NCBI RefSeq assembly: GCF_021654575.1
Contig: NZ_AP024488.1
Coordinates: 4,673,501 to 4,737,500 of the forward strand
Direction of reading: 5' to 3'
DNA: 64,000 nt
Origin: Desulfoluna limicola
GTDB taxonomy: Bacteria; Desulfobacterota; Desulfobacteria; Desulfobacterales; Desulfolunaceae
A program made the position numbers and the translations under genes. Below are positions 15,904 to 24,871 of the stretch, piece after piece; within the stretch, counting starts at the first letter, position 1, and every line of letters starts with the position of its first letter. Below the pieces are notes generated by a model. The model searched no databases. It saw nothing but the letters and a program-made list of their open reading frames with translations, and was not told the DNA's origin.

Positions 15904-16716
15904 TCACTCAGTCGGCAACACCGCATGCAGGATTTCAAAGTGGTCGAAGGGTGGCATGATGCAGGCGCCGGAGAAATGGTTTCGGGCGGTATCAAGAAGC
16001 TCGCGGGTGAGGCGGATGCCCTCCGCGGTGGGATTATCGGCATTGGCCATGGCGGTTCGAACCGCATCGGGGACCTCGATCCCTGACACCTTGTGGTGAA
16101 GAAAGGCAGCATGGCGGAAGGTGCGCAAGGGCAGAATCCCCAGCACAGCCGGAATGCCCAGGGGTGTTACCGCTTCGGCGATAATTTCCGCATCTCTGCT
16201 GGTGTACACAGGCTGGGTAACCACGAACTGGGCTCCTGCTTCGACCTTCTCCTTCAGGCGCTTTATGGCAATCCCCAGGCGAAGCTCATCCGTAAAAGGA
16301 TTCATCACAACGCCTGTGTGAAGACCTGCCTCCCGGGCCATGGTGATCAAGTCCGGCAGGGAGATATCCCGCACTGAACTGGTGACCTCTTTTTCGGCAA
16401 GGGGCACAAAATCCCCGGTCATGGCAAGGACGGTTTTGATACCCAAGGCTTTGGCCCCCCAAAGAATCCCCTGAAGACTGAGACGGTTGTGGTCCCGCGT
16501 GGTGACATGAAGGGTGGCCGGCCTCTTGAGCTCATCCTGAAGAATCCGGCAGAGGGACAAAGCGTCCATCCGCGGCTTGGCAACCGGATTGGTTGCCACG
16601 CTGAACCCCGTAAATGAAAGATCGTTGATTCCTTCAAGGGTTTTCATGAGGGGGGCGGCATCGGCTCCGGCCGGGGGCACCACTTCCACCATAACGTCAA
16701 ACCTGTCGTCCTTCAT
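15904..16716 (-). CDS. metF: Methylenetetrahydrofolate reductase family protein
   Basis: 270-residue TIM-barrel protein of the MetF family, reducing (or oxidising) methylene-H4folate/methyl-H4folate with FAD. Signatures: FDVMVEVVPPAGAD at the N-terminus, HVTTRDHNRLSLQG (position of the HLTCRDRN motif), FVVTQPVY in the middle and a C-terminal GACIMPPFDHFEIL. Slightly shorter than E. coli MetF (296). GGAG lies about 8 nt before the ATG. In sulfate reducers MetF serves methionine synthesis or the C1 branch of the Wood-Ljungdahl pathway; no other C1 genes are near, so the role cannot be decided. It lies downstream of the acyl-CoA ligase pair on the same strand. Confidence 0.9.
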   Translation of the reverse strand: MKDDRFDVMVEVVPPAGADAAPLMKTLEGINDLSFTGFSVATNPVAKPRMDALSLCRILQDELKRPATLHVTTRDHNRLSLQGILWGAKALGIKTVLAMTGDFVPLAEKEVTSSVRDISLPDLITMAREAGLHTGVVMNPFTDELRLGIAIKRLKEKVEAGAQFVVTQPVYTSRDAEIIAEAVTPLGIPAVLGILPLRTFRHAAFLHHKVSGIEVPDAVRTAMANADNPTAEGIRLTRELLDTARNHFSGACIMPPFDHFEILHAVLPTE

Positions 16717-16779
16717 CTCATCTCTCCGTATACCTCATATCCATCCCTTACTGAGGCTTCAAATCCTCTCGGGTAAAAA

Positions 16780-16850
16780 CCAAGCCACCTTGGAAGCGAA
16801 TAGCGACTGCTCTCAACCCGAAGAATGAAGGCCGAGAGCAGTCGTGACGG
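16780..16850. repeat. Decayed dispersed element remnant
   Basis: AAGCCACCTTGGAAGCG, then GCGACTGCTCTCAACCCGAAGAATGAAGG split by substitutions and a GAGAGCAGTCG block: same order of blocks as full copies but no recognisable ends. Confidence 0.45.
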
Positions 16851-16851
16851 C

Positions 16852-17025
16852 TTAGAACCAATGGAGCCACTCAGGCCATCCAAGCTCTTCAGCGCAAGTG
16901 GGGTCTCGGGAAAAGTCTTTCAGAATTTCCCACGTTTCCACAACCCCCCGAAGAGAGCCCCCAAGGGGAACCCGAGTTAGACCCCCCGATTTCATTGGCT
17001 CTTGTTTCTGCTTCTCTTGTGTCAT
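16852..17025 (-). CDS. 57-aa protein coupled to the acyl-CoA ligase
   Basis: Reads from ATG at 17025 to TAA at 16852. The ligase stop codon is part of CTAAGGAGG, so the Shine-Dalgarno overlaps the stop and lies 6 nt before this ATG: translational coupling is very likely. The product is MTQEKQKQEPMKSGGLTRVP..., ending with a Trp-rich acidic tail (EELGWPEWLHWF). No known domain is recognised. A small partner or regulatory subunit of the ligase is an inference from coupling only. Confidence 0.7.
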   Translation of the reverse strand: MTQEKQKQEPMKSGGLTRVPLGGSLRGVVETWEILKDFSRDPTCAEELGWPEWLHWF

Positions 17026-17036
17026 GGCAGGCCTCC

Positions 17037-18671
17037 TTAGCGAAAATCACTGCGCATCTTTTTTTTGTCGAGTTTCCCCACACTGGTTTTGGGAATATCG
17101 TCCACAAGCTCAAAGGCGTCGGGAATGCCATAGCTGGGGATATCCCCTTTCTCAGCAGCCTCTTTCAGGTAGCCTCGCAGGTCTTCAGAGCCAACGCTTC
17201 CCACGTACTCAGGTTTCAGGTGTACGATCATCACAGGCCGCTCTCCCCATTTTTCATGGGGCACGCCAATGGCTGCGGACTCCAGCACTGCCTCATGCCG
17301 GCTCAGGATATTTTCAAGATCCAACGAAGAGACCCACTCGCCGCCGGTTTTGATGACATCCTTCATCCGGTCCGTCACCTGCAGGTAACCGTTCTCATCG
17401 ATCACCCCCACATCCCCGCTGTAGAGCCACCCATCGCGCCATAATTCGGCGCTGCGTGCTTCATCGTCCACATACCCCTGGGTCAGCCAGGGAGCCCGAA
17501 AAACCACCTCTCCGGTGGACACCCCGTCGTGGGGCAGGAATCGCCCGACCTCGTCCACCACTTCCACCTCGGCCAGGGGAACCGGGCGCCCCGTCTTCAC
17601 AACGGTATCCATCAGGACATCGCGATCCAGACTCTCCCAGTCGGACCCCGGCATGCCCAGGCTTATAATGGGGCAGGATTCGGACATGCCGTACCCCGTA
17701 TAGACCGTGATGCCCATATCCCAAGCCGACTCCGCCAACCCCCGGGGAAGCCTCGCACCACCGATGACCACCTTCCACTTGGAGAGGTCAAAGGCCTTCA
17801 CCGCAGGGTTGGCTGTGATCATCTGAAGAATGGTGGGCACGCAGTGGGAAAAAGTCACCCCCTCGCTCACAATAAGCTTTAAAAGCATCTCCGGTTCATA
17901 CCTGCCGGGATACACCTGCTTCACCCCCAAAAGGGTGGCAAGGTAAGGCATGCCCCAGGCGTGAACGTGGAACATGGGCGTCAGGGGCATGTAAACATCC
18001 CCGGAACGGAAACGGCCCACGGAATCGTAAGCCCCCACTGCGGCAGCACCGGCAAGGGTGTGAAGCACCAGCTGGCGATGGGTGAAATACACCCCCTTGG
18101 GGTTGCCGGTGGTCCCTGTGGTGTAGAAGGTGGTGGCCACAGTGTTCTCATCCAGATCCGGAAACTCATACCCGGGGTCTCCTGTCTCTAGAAGCCGCTC
18201 GTAATGACCCGCTATCGGAAAAGAGAGCGTAAGGCTGTTGCCCTGCTCCTTCATCACCACCACCGTTTCCACCGACTCCAGACGGTCCCGCATCTTCTCC
18301 AGCATGGGAAGAAAATCGGTGTTCACCACCAGCACACGGGCGTTGGCATGGTTAAGCGTGTAGAGGATCTGCTCCACCGATAGGCGCCAGTTCACCATCT
18401 GCAGCACCGCCCCCATCATGGGGATGGCAAAGAAGCATTCGAGGAACCGATGGCTGTCGTAGTCCATCACAGCGACCACATCGCCCTTTCCCACCCCCAG
18501 CCCGTCCAGCATCGATCCCAGCCGTCCGATTCGTTGCCGAAGGTCCCGATACGTGAACCGAAGCTGATCGCGGTAAACAATTTCCTGATCCGGAGAGTAA
18601 ACAAGAGGCGTGTTGAGAAGTTTCTTGATGATGAGTGGGTAGTCATACGCTTCGCCGGGCTGATAGACCAT
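17037..18671 (-). CDS. Fatty-acyl-CoA synthetase (AMP-dependent ligase)
   Basis: 544 residues from the ATG at 18671; CAGGAGG at 18679-18685 fixes this start over an in-frame ATG 30 nt upstream. ANL-superfamily enzyme that activates a fatty acid with ATP and CoA. Motifs: P-loop TTFYTTGTTGNPKGVYFTHR, YTGYGMSESCPI, YSGDVGVIDENGYLQVTDRMKDVIKTGGEWVSS and a C-terminal lid ending TSVGKLDKKKMR with the catalytic Lys region. The motif set is that of medium/long-chain fatty-acid ligases. Coupled downstream to a 57-aa gene. An acyl-ACP thioesterase gene is about 0.4 kb upstream on the same strand, so a thioesterase-then-ligase route from ACP to CoA is plausible. Confidence 0.9.
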   Translation of the reverse strand: MVYQPGEAYDYPLIIKKLLNTPLVYSPDQEIVYRDQLRFTYRDLRQRIGRLGSMLDGLGVGKGDVVAVMDYDSHRFLECFFAIPMMGAVLQMVNWRLSVEQILYTLNHANARVLVVNTDFLPMLEKMRDRLESVETVVVMKEQGNSLTLSFPIAGHYERLLETGDPGYEFPDLDENTVATTFYTTGTTGNPKGVYFTHRQLVLHTLAGAAAVGAYDSVGRFRSGDVYMPLTPMFHVHAWGMPYLATLLGVKQVYPGRYEPEMLLKLIVSEGVTFSHCVPTILQMITANPAVKAFDLSKWKVVIGGARLPRGLAESAWDMGITVYTGYGMSESCPIISLGMPGSDWESLDRDVLMDTVVKTGRPVPLAEVEVVDEVGRFLPHDGVSTGEVVFRAPWLTQGYVDDEARSAELWRDGWLYSGDVGVIDENGYLQVTDRMKDVIKTGGEWVSSLDLENILSRHEAVLESAAIGVPHEKWGERPVMIVHLKPEYVGSVGSEDLRGYLKEAAEKGDIPSYGIPDAFELVDDIPKTSVGKLDKKKMRSDFR

Positions 18672-18859
18672 GGATGATCCTCCTGTGCCTGGGGGTTGCA
18701 TACTTCTGTTACGTGAGGTGGGGTAAGAGAACTCGAATTGCGTTGGAATTGAATATCTTAATCATAGGCAAAGATCCTCGCACCTGTCAACAAGGATAGA
18801 CACGCATGGCATCACACAAATGGCTTGAGGCAGAAAAGTACGAGGCAGAAAAAAAAGAT

Positions 18860-19066
18860 GCCTCCGGCGGCGAGGTGAGCCACCTCGAAAGCGGGTTCGC
18901 GAATGCTCCCACCCCTCGTTCCTCGGTGTGCTCACATTCGCTGACGGGCTGCGCCCGTAAGTGACACCTGATGCGACACAGCGTCCATGGTGTCTCGCAG
19001 ACGGTGAGCGTTAGCGAGCCGGATGCATTATGGGGTGCAGGGGATCATCCCCTGCCCGCCGGAGGC
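18860..19066. repeat. TIR-bounded dispersed element, full copy
   Basis: GCCTCCGGCGGC at 18860 and CCCGCCGGAGGC ending 19066. Contains GAGCCACCTCGAAAGCGGG, CCCTCGTTCCTCGG, GCTGACGGGCTGCGCCCGT and a GGGGATCATCCCC mini-hairpin near the right end. On the thioesterase strand the element starts 18 nt after the stop codon. Confidence 0.85.
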
Positions 19067-19083
19067 TTGCTTTTTCCCGATCT

Positions 19084-19884
19084 TTACCCCAGAGAGCAGA
19101 TCCCCGCCGGTGAGGCGAAGTGGTCCATGGGCTGCCAGAGGGTCCGCATCCGCATGAGTTCTCCTTCGCCGTCTTTGCCGGAGATGCGATGGAGGTAGGC
19201 TTTATCGATGGTCTCGTCTGCCTGGGCTTCGGAGAGGACGGCCCTGCCCCGTGCAATTTCCCGGACAAAGCGCACTTCCAGCTCTGTGGGAAGGTGACGG
19301 CAGAGGAAAGACTCGGGAAGGGCTTCCAGGGCCCAGCCGATGTAGATGGAGTTGTTGACGTGACGGTTAAAATCAAGGTCGGAGATCCGCACACGGAAGT
19401 CTGTGGTGTACCGGGGCTCTTTTACGGGGAGGATGCGTTCGAAGCTGTCGGGGATGAGGCCCATATCTGCCCGCTGCTCTTCGCTTAGGCAACGGCTCAG
19501 CCGCGTCGGTTTGCGGGTGTTGAAATCCATAATCACCCAGGCGCTGTTGCCGGTGATGAGGGTCTCTCCGGAGGCGTCCGTCACCCTGTACTCCCGCAGA
19601 TCGTAGAGATCATTCAGGGGGGCTCTCCAGGAGGTGAGAGTCACATCTTCATTCCAGATAGGGTACCGGTTCACCCGCACCTGGTACTTGAGAAGAACCC
19701 AGGTAAAATTTCGGACAAGAAGGTCTGCCGCGCTCATGCCCAGCTGAGCGGCGTGCTCGCAGCCGGCATCCTGAAACCAGTCAAAGATGCTCTGTACTTT
19801 TAATAGAGCCCACGGGTCCACTTCGGAGAGTCGCACTTTGAGTGTTCGTGTAAAGAGATCGGTCATGGTGTGTGAGGTATCCAT
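19084..19884 (-). CDS. Acyl-ACP thioesterase (FatA/FatB-like double hotdog)
   Basis: 266 residues, the size of bacterial acyl-ACP thioesterases. It frees fatty acids from ACP. N-terminal hotdog with RLSEVDPWALLKVQSIFDWFQDAGCEHAAQLG, then WVLLKYQVRVNRYPIWNEDVTLTSW (substrate-tunnel strand); second hotdog with the DLDFNRHVNNSIYIGWALEALP motif carrying the conserved Asn and His. In the context of the large synthase and the neighbouring acyl-CoA ligase, it could release a special acyl product. No strong Shine-Dalgarno; an alternative start lies six codons in (19866). Confidence 0.85.
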   Translation of the reverse strand: MDTSHTMTDLFTRTLKVRLSEVDPWALLKVQSIFDWFQDAGCEHAAQLGMSAADLLVRNFTWVLLKYQVRVNRYPIWNEDVTLTSWRAPLNDLYDLREYRVTDASGETLITGNSAWVIMDFNTRKPTRLSRCLSEEQRADMGLIPDSFERILPVKEPRYTTDFRVRISDLDFNRHVNNSIYIGWALEALPESFLCRHLPTELEVRFVREIARGRAVLSEAQADETIDKAYLHRISGKDGEGELMRMRTLWQPMDHFASPAGICSLG

Positions 19885-20067
19885 AGTGAGGCGTACTCAG
19901 TAAGTATCAATCGATTGTTCACAGGCACCCTCAAAAGAGAGGGCCCGACGGAAACAACACCCAGCAAGGGTCACTTGCCCCAGCTCGGCACGTCCGTCCT
20001 CCAGCATACCCCATCTTCGTGAAGAATCAACAATCTGTGTATGCTGAAGGTACAATAATACATGTTC

Positions 20068-20106
20068 AAAAAAAACTCCCGACGGAATGCCCATCGGGAG
20101 CTTTTT
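20068..20106 (-). terminator. Intrinsic terminator of the subtilase gene
   Basis: Stem CTCCCGA / TCGGGAG (20076-20082, 20094-20100), extended by imperfect pairs, with T-rich run on the minus strand; 27 nt after the protease stop. Confidence 0.85.
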
Positions 20107-20132
20107 AACGCTTTGGTGCCTGCGAAGTGGGT

Positions 20133-21935
20133 TTAATTTACGACGGTCACCACCACAGAATCGGCAACGGTTTCATCCTGGTCGGAGACCGTCAGGGTCA
20201 TGGTAAAGGTGCCCCTGCGAGAAAACAGGACAGCCGTTGTAAGGGTGTTCGGCGATTGAATTGTCACTTTGCCCTGGCCTTTGCCTTTGGTCCAGAGGAT
20301 TGATGACAGGGTGTCTTCCCCTGTCACCACACCGGTCAGGGTCACGGTACCGCCCGACGACAGGGAGACGGTGATGTCTGCGCCGGCATCCACGGAAAGG
20401 GCCCCTCCGCCTGTACCGGGTTCGTTCACCGTTACAATGATGTCATCGGAACCTTCGAGTTCCCCGTCGTGGGCTGTAAAGCGCACGGTATACGCCCCTG
20501 CCTGGGAAAAATGCATCTGCGTGGCAACAGCGGCAGGGGTATCAAAGGTCACAACACCACCGGAGGGCCCCGCAACCTTCGACCATTCATAGGCCAGGGA
20601 GTTGGTCGGCAAGCCGTCATCCACCACACCTGCCGTGAGGTTGAGCCCATCCCCCAAGGTGATCACCTCATCAGCACCCAGGGTCACCTGGGGTGCCGTG
20701 TTCGACACCTCAAATGCCAGGGCATCCTCAAGAGCGTCATGGGCGTTCACCAGCCCCGCACCAAAAAAGTTGGCACTGCCCATAGCCGTGGCAGCTCCCA
20801 TGAGAATGGCCTCCACCTGTGCCGCCGTCAGGTTCGGACGGGCACCGCGAACCAGTGCGGCCACACCGGCCACATGGGGAGACGCCATGGAAGTGCCCTG
20901 AAAGAAATAGTACCCTTCGGTTTTACGAGAGAAGGTGTTCTGGAGCACCATGTCCGCGTACCCATCCCCGTTATTGTCGCCGCTGTCACCGCCCGGAGCG
21001 GCGATGTCAATTTTTGAGCCCTTGGCGGACGACCCAAAATTGGAGTACCCGGCCAGGGTGTCAAGATAGGTGGTGGCACTCACCGACAGGCAGGAGGGAT
21101 ACGCCGCAGGGTAGGAGGGTGAATCCGTGGCATCGTTTCCCGCAGCGACGACGATCACCACATCACGGGCCGCCGCATAGTCACACGCCTCCCTCAACAC
21201 ACTGAGGTTTGCGGATCCCCCAAGGCTCATGTTGATGACATGGGCACCGTTGTCCGCCGCAAAAACAATCCCGTCGGCAATGGCGGTGTAACTGCCGGCC
21301 CCTCGCCTGTCCAGCACCTTTACCGGCATGATGGCCGCCTTGTACGCGACCCCCGCCACCCCGAGGTTGTTGTCGGTGGACTGAGCGATGGTCCCGGCCA
21401 CGTGGGAACCGTGGCTGTTGTCGTCATTGGGGTCGTTGTCCCCGTTGATAAAATCATAGCCCGGGACGAACAGGGTCTGGTTGAAATCCTCCAGGTTCTG
21501 ACGAACCCCGGTGTCCACAACCGCCACAACGGCCCCTGCTCCGGGATTGGTGACCATGGGCCAGGCCAGGTCCGCATCAATGCGGGTCATGTGCCACTGG
21601 TAACTGAAATAGGGGTCGCTCACCAAGGCATAAGCGTAGGCATTTCGTTCGGCGTAGACCACCGCTCCTTCCCGCTTTAACGTCTCTAACACCGCATCAG
21701 GCACGGCATGGGAGACCACCGTAAAGTGACCGGGTTTGTGGCTCTCCCGTTTGTGGGTCAAGCCGAACTTCTGCATGATCTTTCCCTTCGTACCCGCCGT
21801 GGTTCCCGGGACAAACTTCACCACAATCTCTCCAGGAACGTGCAGGGGTTTTCCTTTAAGGGTATTCAAAGCAAAGGCCTGAGACCCGAGCATCACCATT
21901 GACACCGACAAAATGATGGCTGTTCTCAATAACAT
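20133..21935 (-). CDS. Secreted subtilisin-like serine protease (S8)
   Basis: 600 residues from the ATG at 21935, which places a classic signal peptide at the N-terminus (about residues 1-22, ending SQAFA); an upstream in-frame ATG at 22016 would bury it. An I9-like propeptide region (about 30-100) precedes the S8 catalytic domain with Asp141 (VVDTGV), His175 (HGSHVAG), oxyanion Asn267 (AAGND) and Ser349 (GTSMASPHVAG). A loop with GGDSGDNNGDGYAD (about 316-328) looks like a calcium site. The C-terminus has two Ig/PKD-like beta domains (about 410-505 and 510-600). Probably exported and self-processed; it degrades extracellular protein. Monocistronic with its own terminator. Confidence 0.93.
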   Translation of the reverse strand: MLLRTAIILSVSMVMLGSQAFALNTLKGKPLHVPGEIVVKFVPGTTAGTKGKIMQKFGLTHKRESHKPGHFTVVSHAVPDAVLETLKREGAVVYAERNAYAYALVSDPYFSYQWHMTRIDADLAWPMVTNPGAGAVVAVVDTGVRQNLEDFNQTLFVPGYDFINGDNDPNDDNSHGSHVAGTIAQSTDNNLGVAGVAYKAAIMPVKVLDRRGAGSYTAIADGIVFAADNGAHVINMSLGGSANLSVLREACDYAAARDVVIVVAAGNDATDSPSYPAAYPSCLSVSATTYLDTLAGYSNFGSSAKGSKIDIAAPGGDSGDNNGDGYADMVLQNTFSRKTEGYYFFQGTSMASPHVAGVAALVRGARPNLTAAQVEAILMGAATAMGSANFFGAGLVNAHDALEDALAFEVSNTAPQVTLGADEVITLGDGLNLTAGVVDDGLPTNSLAYEWSKVAGPSGGVVTFDTPAAVATQMHFSQAGAYTVRFTAHDGELEGSDDIIVTVNEPGTGGGALSVDAGADITVSLSSGGTVTLTGVVTGEDTLSSILWTKGKGQGKVTIQSPNTLTTAVLFSRRGTFTMTLTVSDQDETVADSVVVTVVN

Positions 21936-22745
21936 AATCACATCCCATGGGTTTTGATGTTTCGTTAAGGCCGGCAGGAGACGTAGCGTGGTGAGACTAT
22001 CAGCTGAGGGAGGCATTCAATGGGTGAGGGACAAAAGCACAGATGGATCGGGGCCGACGGATAACACGCCGGTGAGGCAGCACCATGTCACGGGCCGGTT
22101 CTGCCGATCATCCGACCCGATTGTCGCAAAGGCTGACATCTTTATCTTGATTTTCAAACTATACCACGCAAGCCCCCATCAGAGAAGAAAAAATAACCAC
22201 CGATGCGCGTTCCCGAATCCTTCTGAACAACGATTAAAAGCGTCGTTTTTATGGCACAACGCCCCCGCTGATTCCCCCCTTGACATCCCCGGGTGATGGC
22301 GTTACCTTGTCGGCGTCGTCTTGCTGCTTACTTATCAACATTGATATGGTTGATAAATAATTTTGATACAAGAGCTCCACGCCATAGTATCTCCTGCAGC
22401 AAGCCCATTCACAGGTTGTTATCCTTTGATTGGCCACGACAGCCGCAGTGCCCAAGCACTTCCGGTGCCGCCTCCTTGCCGCCTTGCCTTTCTCGGGCAA
22501 TCCGACAGACCAATCAACCGATATGCACATTTACAAGGTCGCCTCGCAGAGTGAGCCCCCTTCAAGGGATTGCTCCACGTTTTGCCTTGCCACCAACCCA
22601 TGACCCGTAGCAGACGGTGCTGGTGAATACCGCCCATTCGATGATGGACCGGTGTTTTCTCTTTCCCTTTTTCGGGTTCCAGCTGCGGCTCAAAAGATAT
22701 TTTATCTTAGAATACGGGTATTTGTCACCTTCAAGGAGTTGTCAG
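21936..22745. other. 810-bp divergent intergenic region (subtilase / SulP)
   Basis: Separates the minus-strand protease from the plus-strand transporter. No gene is supported and no dispersed element is present. It holds one clear palindrome (22332-22356). A TAGAAT at 22708 could be a -10 box for the transporter but has no convincing -35. Confidence 0.5.
22332..22356. promoter_or_regulatory. Candidate operator palindrome TTATCAAC-N9-GTTGATAA
   Basis: Perfect 8-bp inverted repeat with a 9-nt spacer in the divergent region between the protease and the SulP transporter; AT-rich surroundings. Form suits a dimeric repressor, regulator unknown. Confidence 0.4.
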
Positions 22746-24455
22746 ATGTTTTCGCTTTTTGTTCCGGAATCGGTGCGTGCCGTCAAGGAAGGGATCTCCC
22801 GAAAGACCCTCATCAATGACGTGATGGCCGGTGTGATTGTGGGCATTGTGGCCCTTCCCCTGGCCATCGCCTTTGCCATCGCCTCAGGCGTCAAGCCCGA
22901 ACAGGGCATCTACACGGCTGTTGTGGCCGGATTTATCATCTCCTGCTTCGGGGGAAGCCGGGTTCAGATCGGCGGGCCCACCGGGGCCTTCATCATCGTT
23001 GTCTTCGACATCGTCGCCCGCTACGGCTACGACGGGCTGGCCATCGCCACCATCATGGCGGGGTTTATGCTTCTGGTCATGGGGTTTTCAAGGCTCGGAG
23101 CCGCCATCCGTTTCATTCCCTACCCCATGACCGTGGGGTTCACCAGCGGCATTGCACTCATCATCTTCACCACCCAGATTCCCGACTTCTTCGGCCTCAC
23201 CCTGGCAAAAACCTCCGGGGAATTCATCGGAAAGCTCGCCATCTATGCAGAGGGCATGGGCACCCTGAACCTCCAGGCTCTGGCCATTGGCGGCGTCACC
23301 CTGGCCATTCTCATCTTCTGGCCTAAAGTGACTCGCAAGGTTCCGGGCTCTGTGGTGGCCATCCTCGCCACCACCCTTATCGCCGCACTCCTCGGCCTGG
23401 ATGTTGCGACCATCGGAAGCCGGTTCGGCAGCGTCCCCACAAGCCTGCCCTCTCCGTCCATCCCGAAGATCGATCTCGAAACCCTGAAAGAGCTCAGCTC
23501 TCCTGCCTTTACCATCGCCATGCTCGCCGCCATTGAGTCCCTCCTCTCCGCCGTGGTGTCCGACGGCATGATCGGCAAGCGTCACAACGCCAACATGGAG
23601 CTGGTGGCCCAGGGCCTTGCCAACATCGTTGCCCCTATTTTCGGAGGGATCCCCGCCACCGGCGCCATCGCCCGTACCGCCACCAACGTCAAAAGCGGCG
23701 GCACCACCCCCGTTGCCGGTATTGTCCACGCAGCCACCCTTCTTCTTATCCTCCTCTTCTTCGGAAAGTGGGCGGTCCTCATCCCCATGGCCACCCTCTC
23801 CGCCATCCTCATGATGGTGGCTTACCACATGAGCGAATGGCGCTTCTTCCTCAAACTCCTGAAGAGCCCGCCCGCAGACGTTGCCGTCATGCTCGTCACC
23901 TTTGCCCTCACCGTCTTCGTGGACCTCACCGTTGCCATCGAGGTGGGCGTGGTCATGGCGGCCCTGCTCTTTATGAACCGCATGGCCAACCTCACCCAGA
24001 TCAAACGCAGCACCACACACCTCGAGAACGACCCCCACGCCCTCGCCTGCAGAAAAGTTCCCCAGGGCGTCGAGGTCTTTGAAATCAATGGCCCCTTCTT
24101 CTTCGGAGCAGCCAACCGCTTCAAAGACACCCTGCGCGTCATCCAGAAAAAACCCAAAGTCCTCATCCTGCGCTGCCGCCACATCCTCATGATCGACGCC
24201 ACCGCCCTGCGCGCCCTGGAAGAACTCGTCGAAGAGACCCAACGGGAAAAAACCCTGCTCATCCTCTCCGGCGTCCACGCCCAACCCCTCGTCAGCCTCG
24301 AACAATCGGGCCTCTACTACCGCATCGGCGAAGAGAACATCTACACCAATATCGATGACGCCTTAAACGGTGCCCGCCGCCACCTCAACCTGAAAGAGGT
24401 CCCCCGACCCGTCCCCTTCGTCCCCACAGTCAGCCGGGAGGCAGAAGGCCTGTAA
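22746..24455 (+). CDS. SulP-family anion transporter with STAS domain
   Basis: 569 residues from the ATG at 22746 (AAGGAG at about 22733-22738); 43 extra upstream codons are rejected. Membrane protein with about 12-14 helices (residues about 20-420): DVMAGVIVGIVALPLAIAFAIASG opens TM1, and GGPTGAF is the conserved SulP substrate-site motif. The C-terminal STAS domain (about 435-555) includes LILRCRHILMIDATALRALEEL. Family members carry sulfate, bicarbonate or dicarboxylates; in a sulfate reducer sulfate uptake is attractive but not shown. No carbonic anhydrase or sulfate-activation gene is adjacent. Confidence 0.93.
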   Translation: MFSLFVPESVRAVKEGISRKTLINDVMAGVIVGIVALPLAIAFAIASGVKPEQGIYTAVVAGFIISCFGGSRVQIGGPTGAFIIVVFDIVARYGYDGLAIATIMAGFMLLVMGFSRLGAAIRFIPYPMTVGFTSGIALIIFTTQIPDFFGLTLAKTSGEFIGKLAIYAEGMGTLNLQALAIGGVTLAILIFWPKVTRKVPGSVVAILATTLIAALLGLDVATIGSRFGSVPTSLPSPSIPKIDLETLKELSSPAFTIAMLAAIESLLSAVVSDGMIGKRHNANMELVAQGLANIVAPIFGGIPATGAIARTATNVKSGGTTPVAGIVHAATLLLILLFFGKWAVLIPMATLSAILMMVAYHMSEWRFFLKLLKSPPADVAVMLVTFALTVFVDLTVAIEVGVVMAALLFMNRMANLTQIKRSTTHLENDPHALACRKVPQGVEVFEINGPFFFGAANRFKDTLRVIQKKPKVLILRCRHILMIDATALRALEELVEETQREKTLLILSGVHAQPLVSLEQSGLYYRIGEENIYTNIDDALNGARRHLNLKEVPRPVPFVPTVSREAEGL

Positions 24456-24461
24456 AAGCTT

Positions 24462-24573
24462 GCCTCCGGCGGCGAGGTGAGCCACCTCGAAAGCTGGTTG
24501 CCGATGCGCTTTGCCCCCTCGTTCCTCGGGTCAAATCGCATCGGCCTTCGGCTCGGGCTACGCCCGACTCAAA
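24462..24573. repeat. Dispersed element copy behind SulP
   Basis: GCCTCCGGCGGCGAGGTGAGCC starts 6 nt after the SulP stop; continues with CCCTCGTTCCTCGGGTCAAATC and ends in GGGCTACGCCCGA. Confidence 0.8.
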
Positions 24574-24667
24574 CGATAAGGGTACCTCAGGCGTTGTCAC
24601 AAGATTCGCGGCGGTGAAAGCCCCATGATGCAATGAAGTTCCTCATTGTATAAAACATGGTACAAAT

Positions 24668-24717
24668 ACAAATGGGACGGCGAGAGAGTTAACAAACTCT
24701 CTCGCCGTCCCATTTGT
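24668..24717. terminator. Perfect 23-bp hairpin between convergent genes
   Basis: Arms 24668-24690 and 24695-24717 are perfectly complementary, with an AACA loop. Outer ends are ACAAAT/ATTTGT, so T-rich ends follow on both strands. Likely bidirectional terminator for SulP (+) and the FAD dehydrogenase (-). The stem is much longer than needed for termination. Confidence 0.75.
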
Positions 24718-24752
24718 TCTATTAAGGAATGGTTAATTACGCCTGCGTCATC

Positions 24753-24852
24753 CACGGGCGAAGCCCGTCAGCGAATGCGCCACCCCGAGGAACGAGGGGT
24801 GGCGCATTCGCAAACCTGGGGTCAAGGGGGTTACCCCCTTGCCGCCGGAGGC
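24753..24852. repeat. Dispersed element copy behind the FAD dehydrogenase
   Basis: Mirror-oriented relative to the copy at 24462: CACGGGCGAAGCCCGTCAGC start, CCCGAGGAACGAGGG core and GCCGCCGGAGGC end at 24841-24852, 19 nt from the stop of the minus-strand gene. Confidence 0.8.
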
Positions 24853-24871
24853 AGGCTTTTTTGCCCTTTCC

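Noticed and set aside
23088..24305. 405-codon antisense frame in the SulP gene
   Set aside because: Gly/Asp/Glu-rich shadow of a membrane protein gene; no motif.
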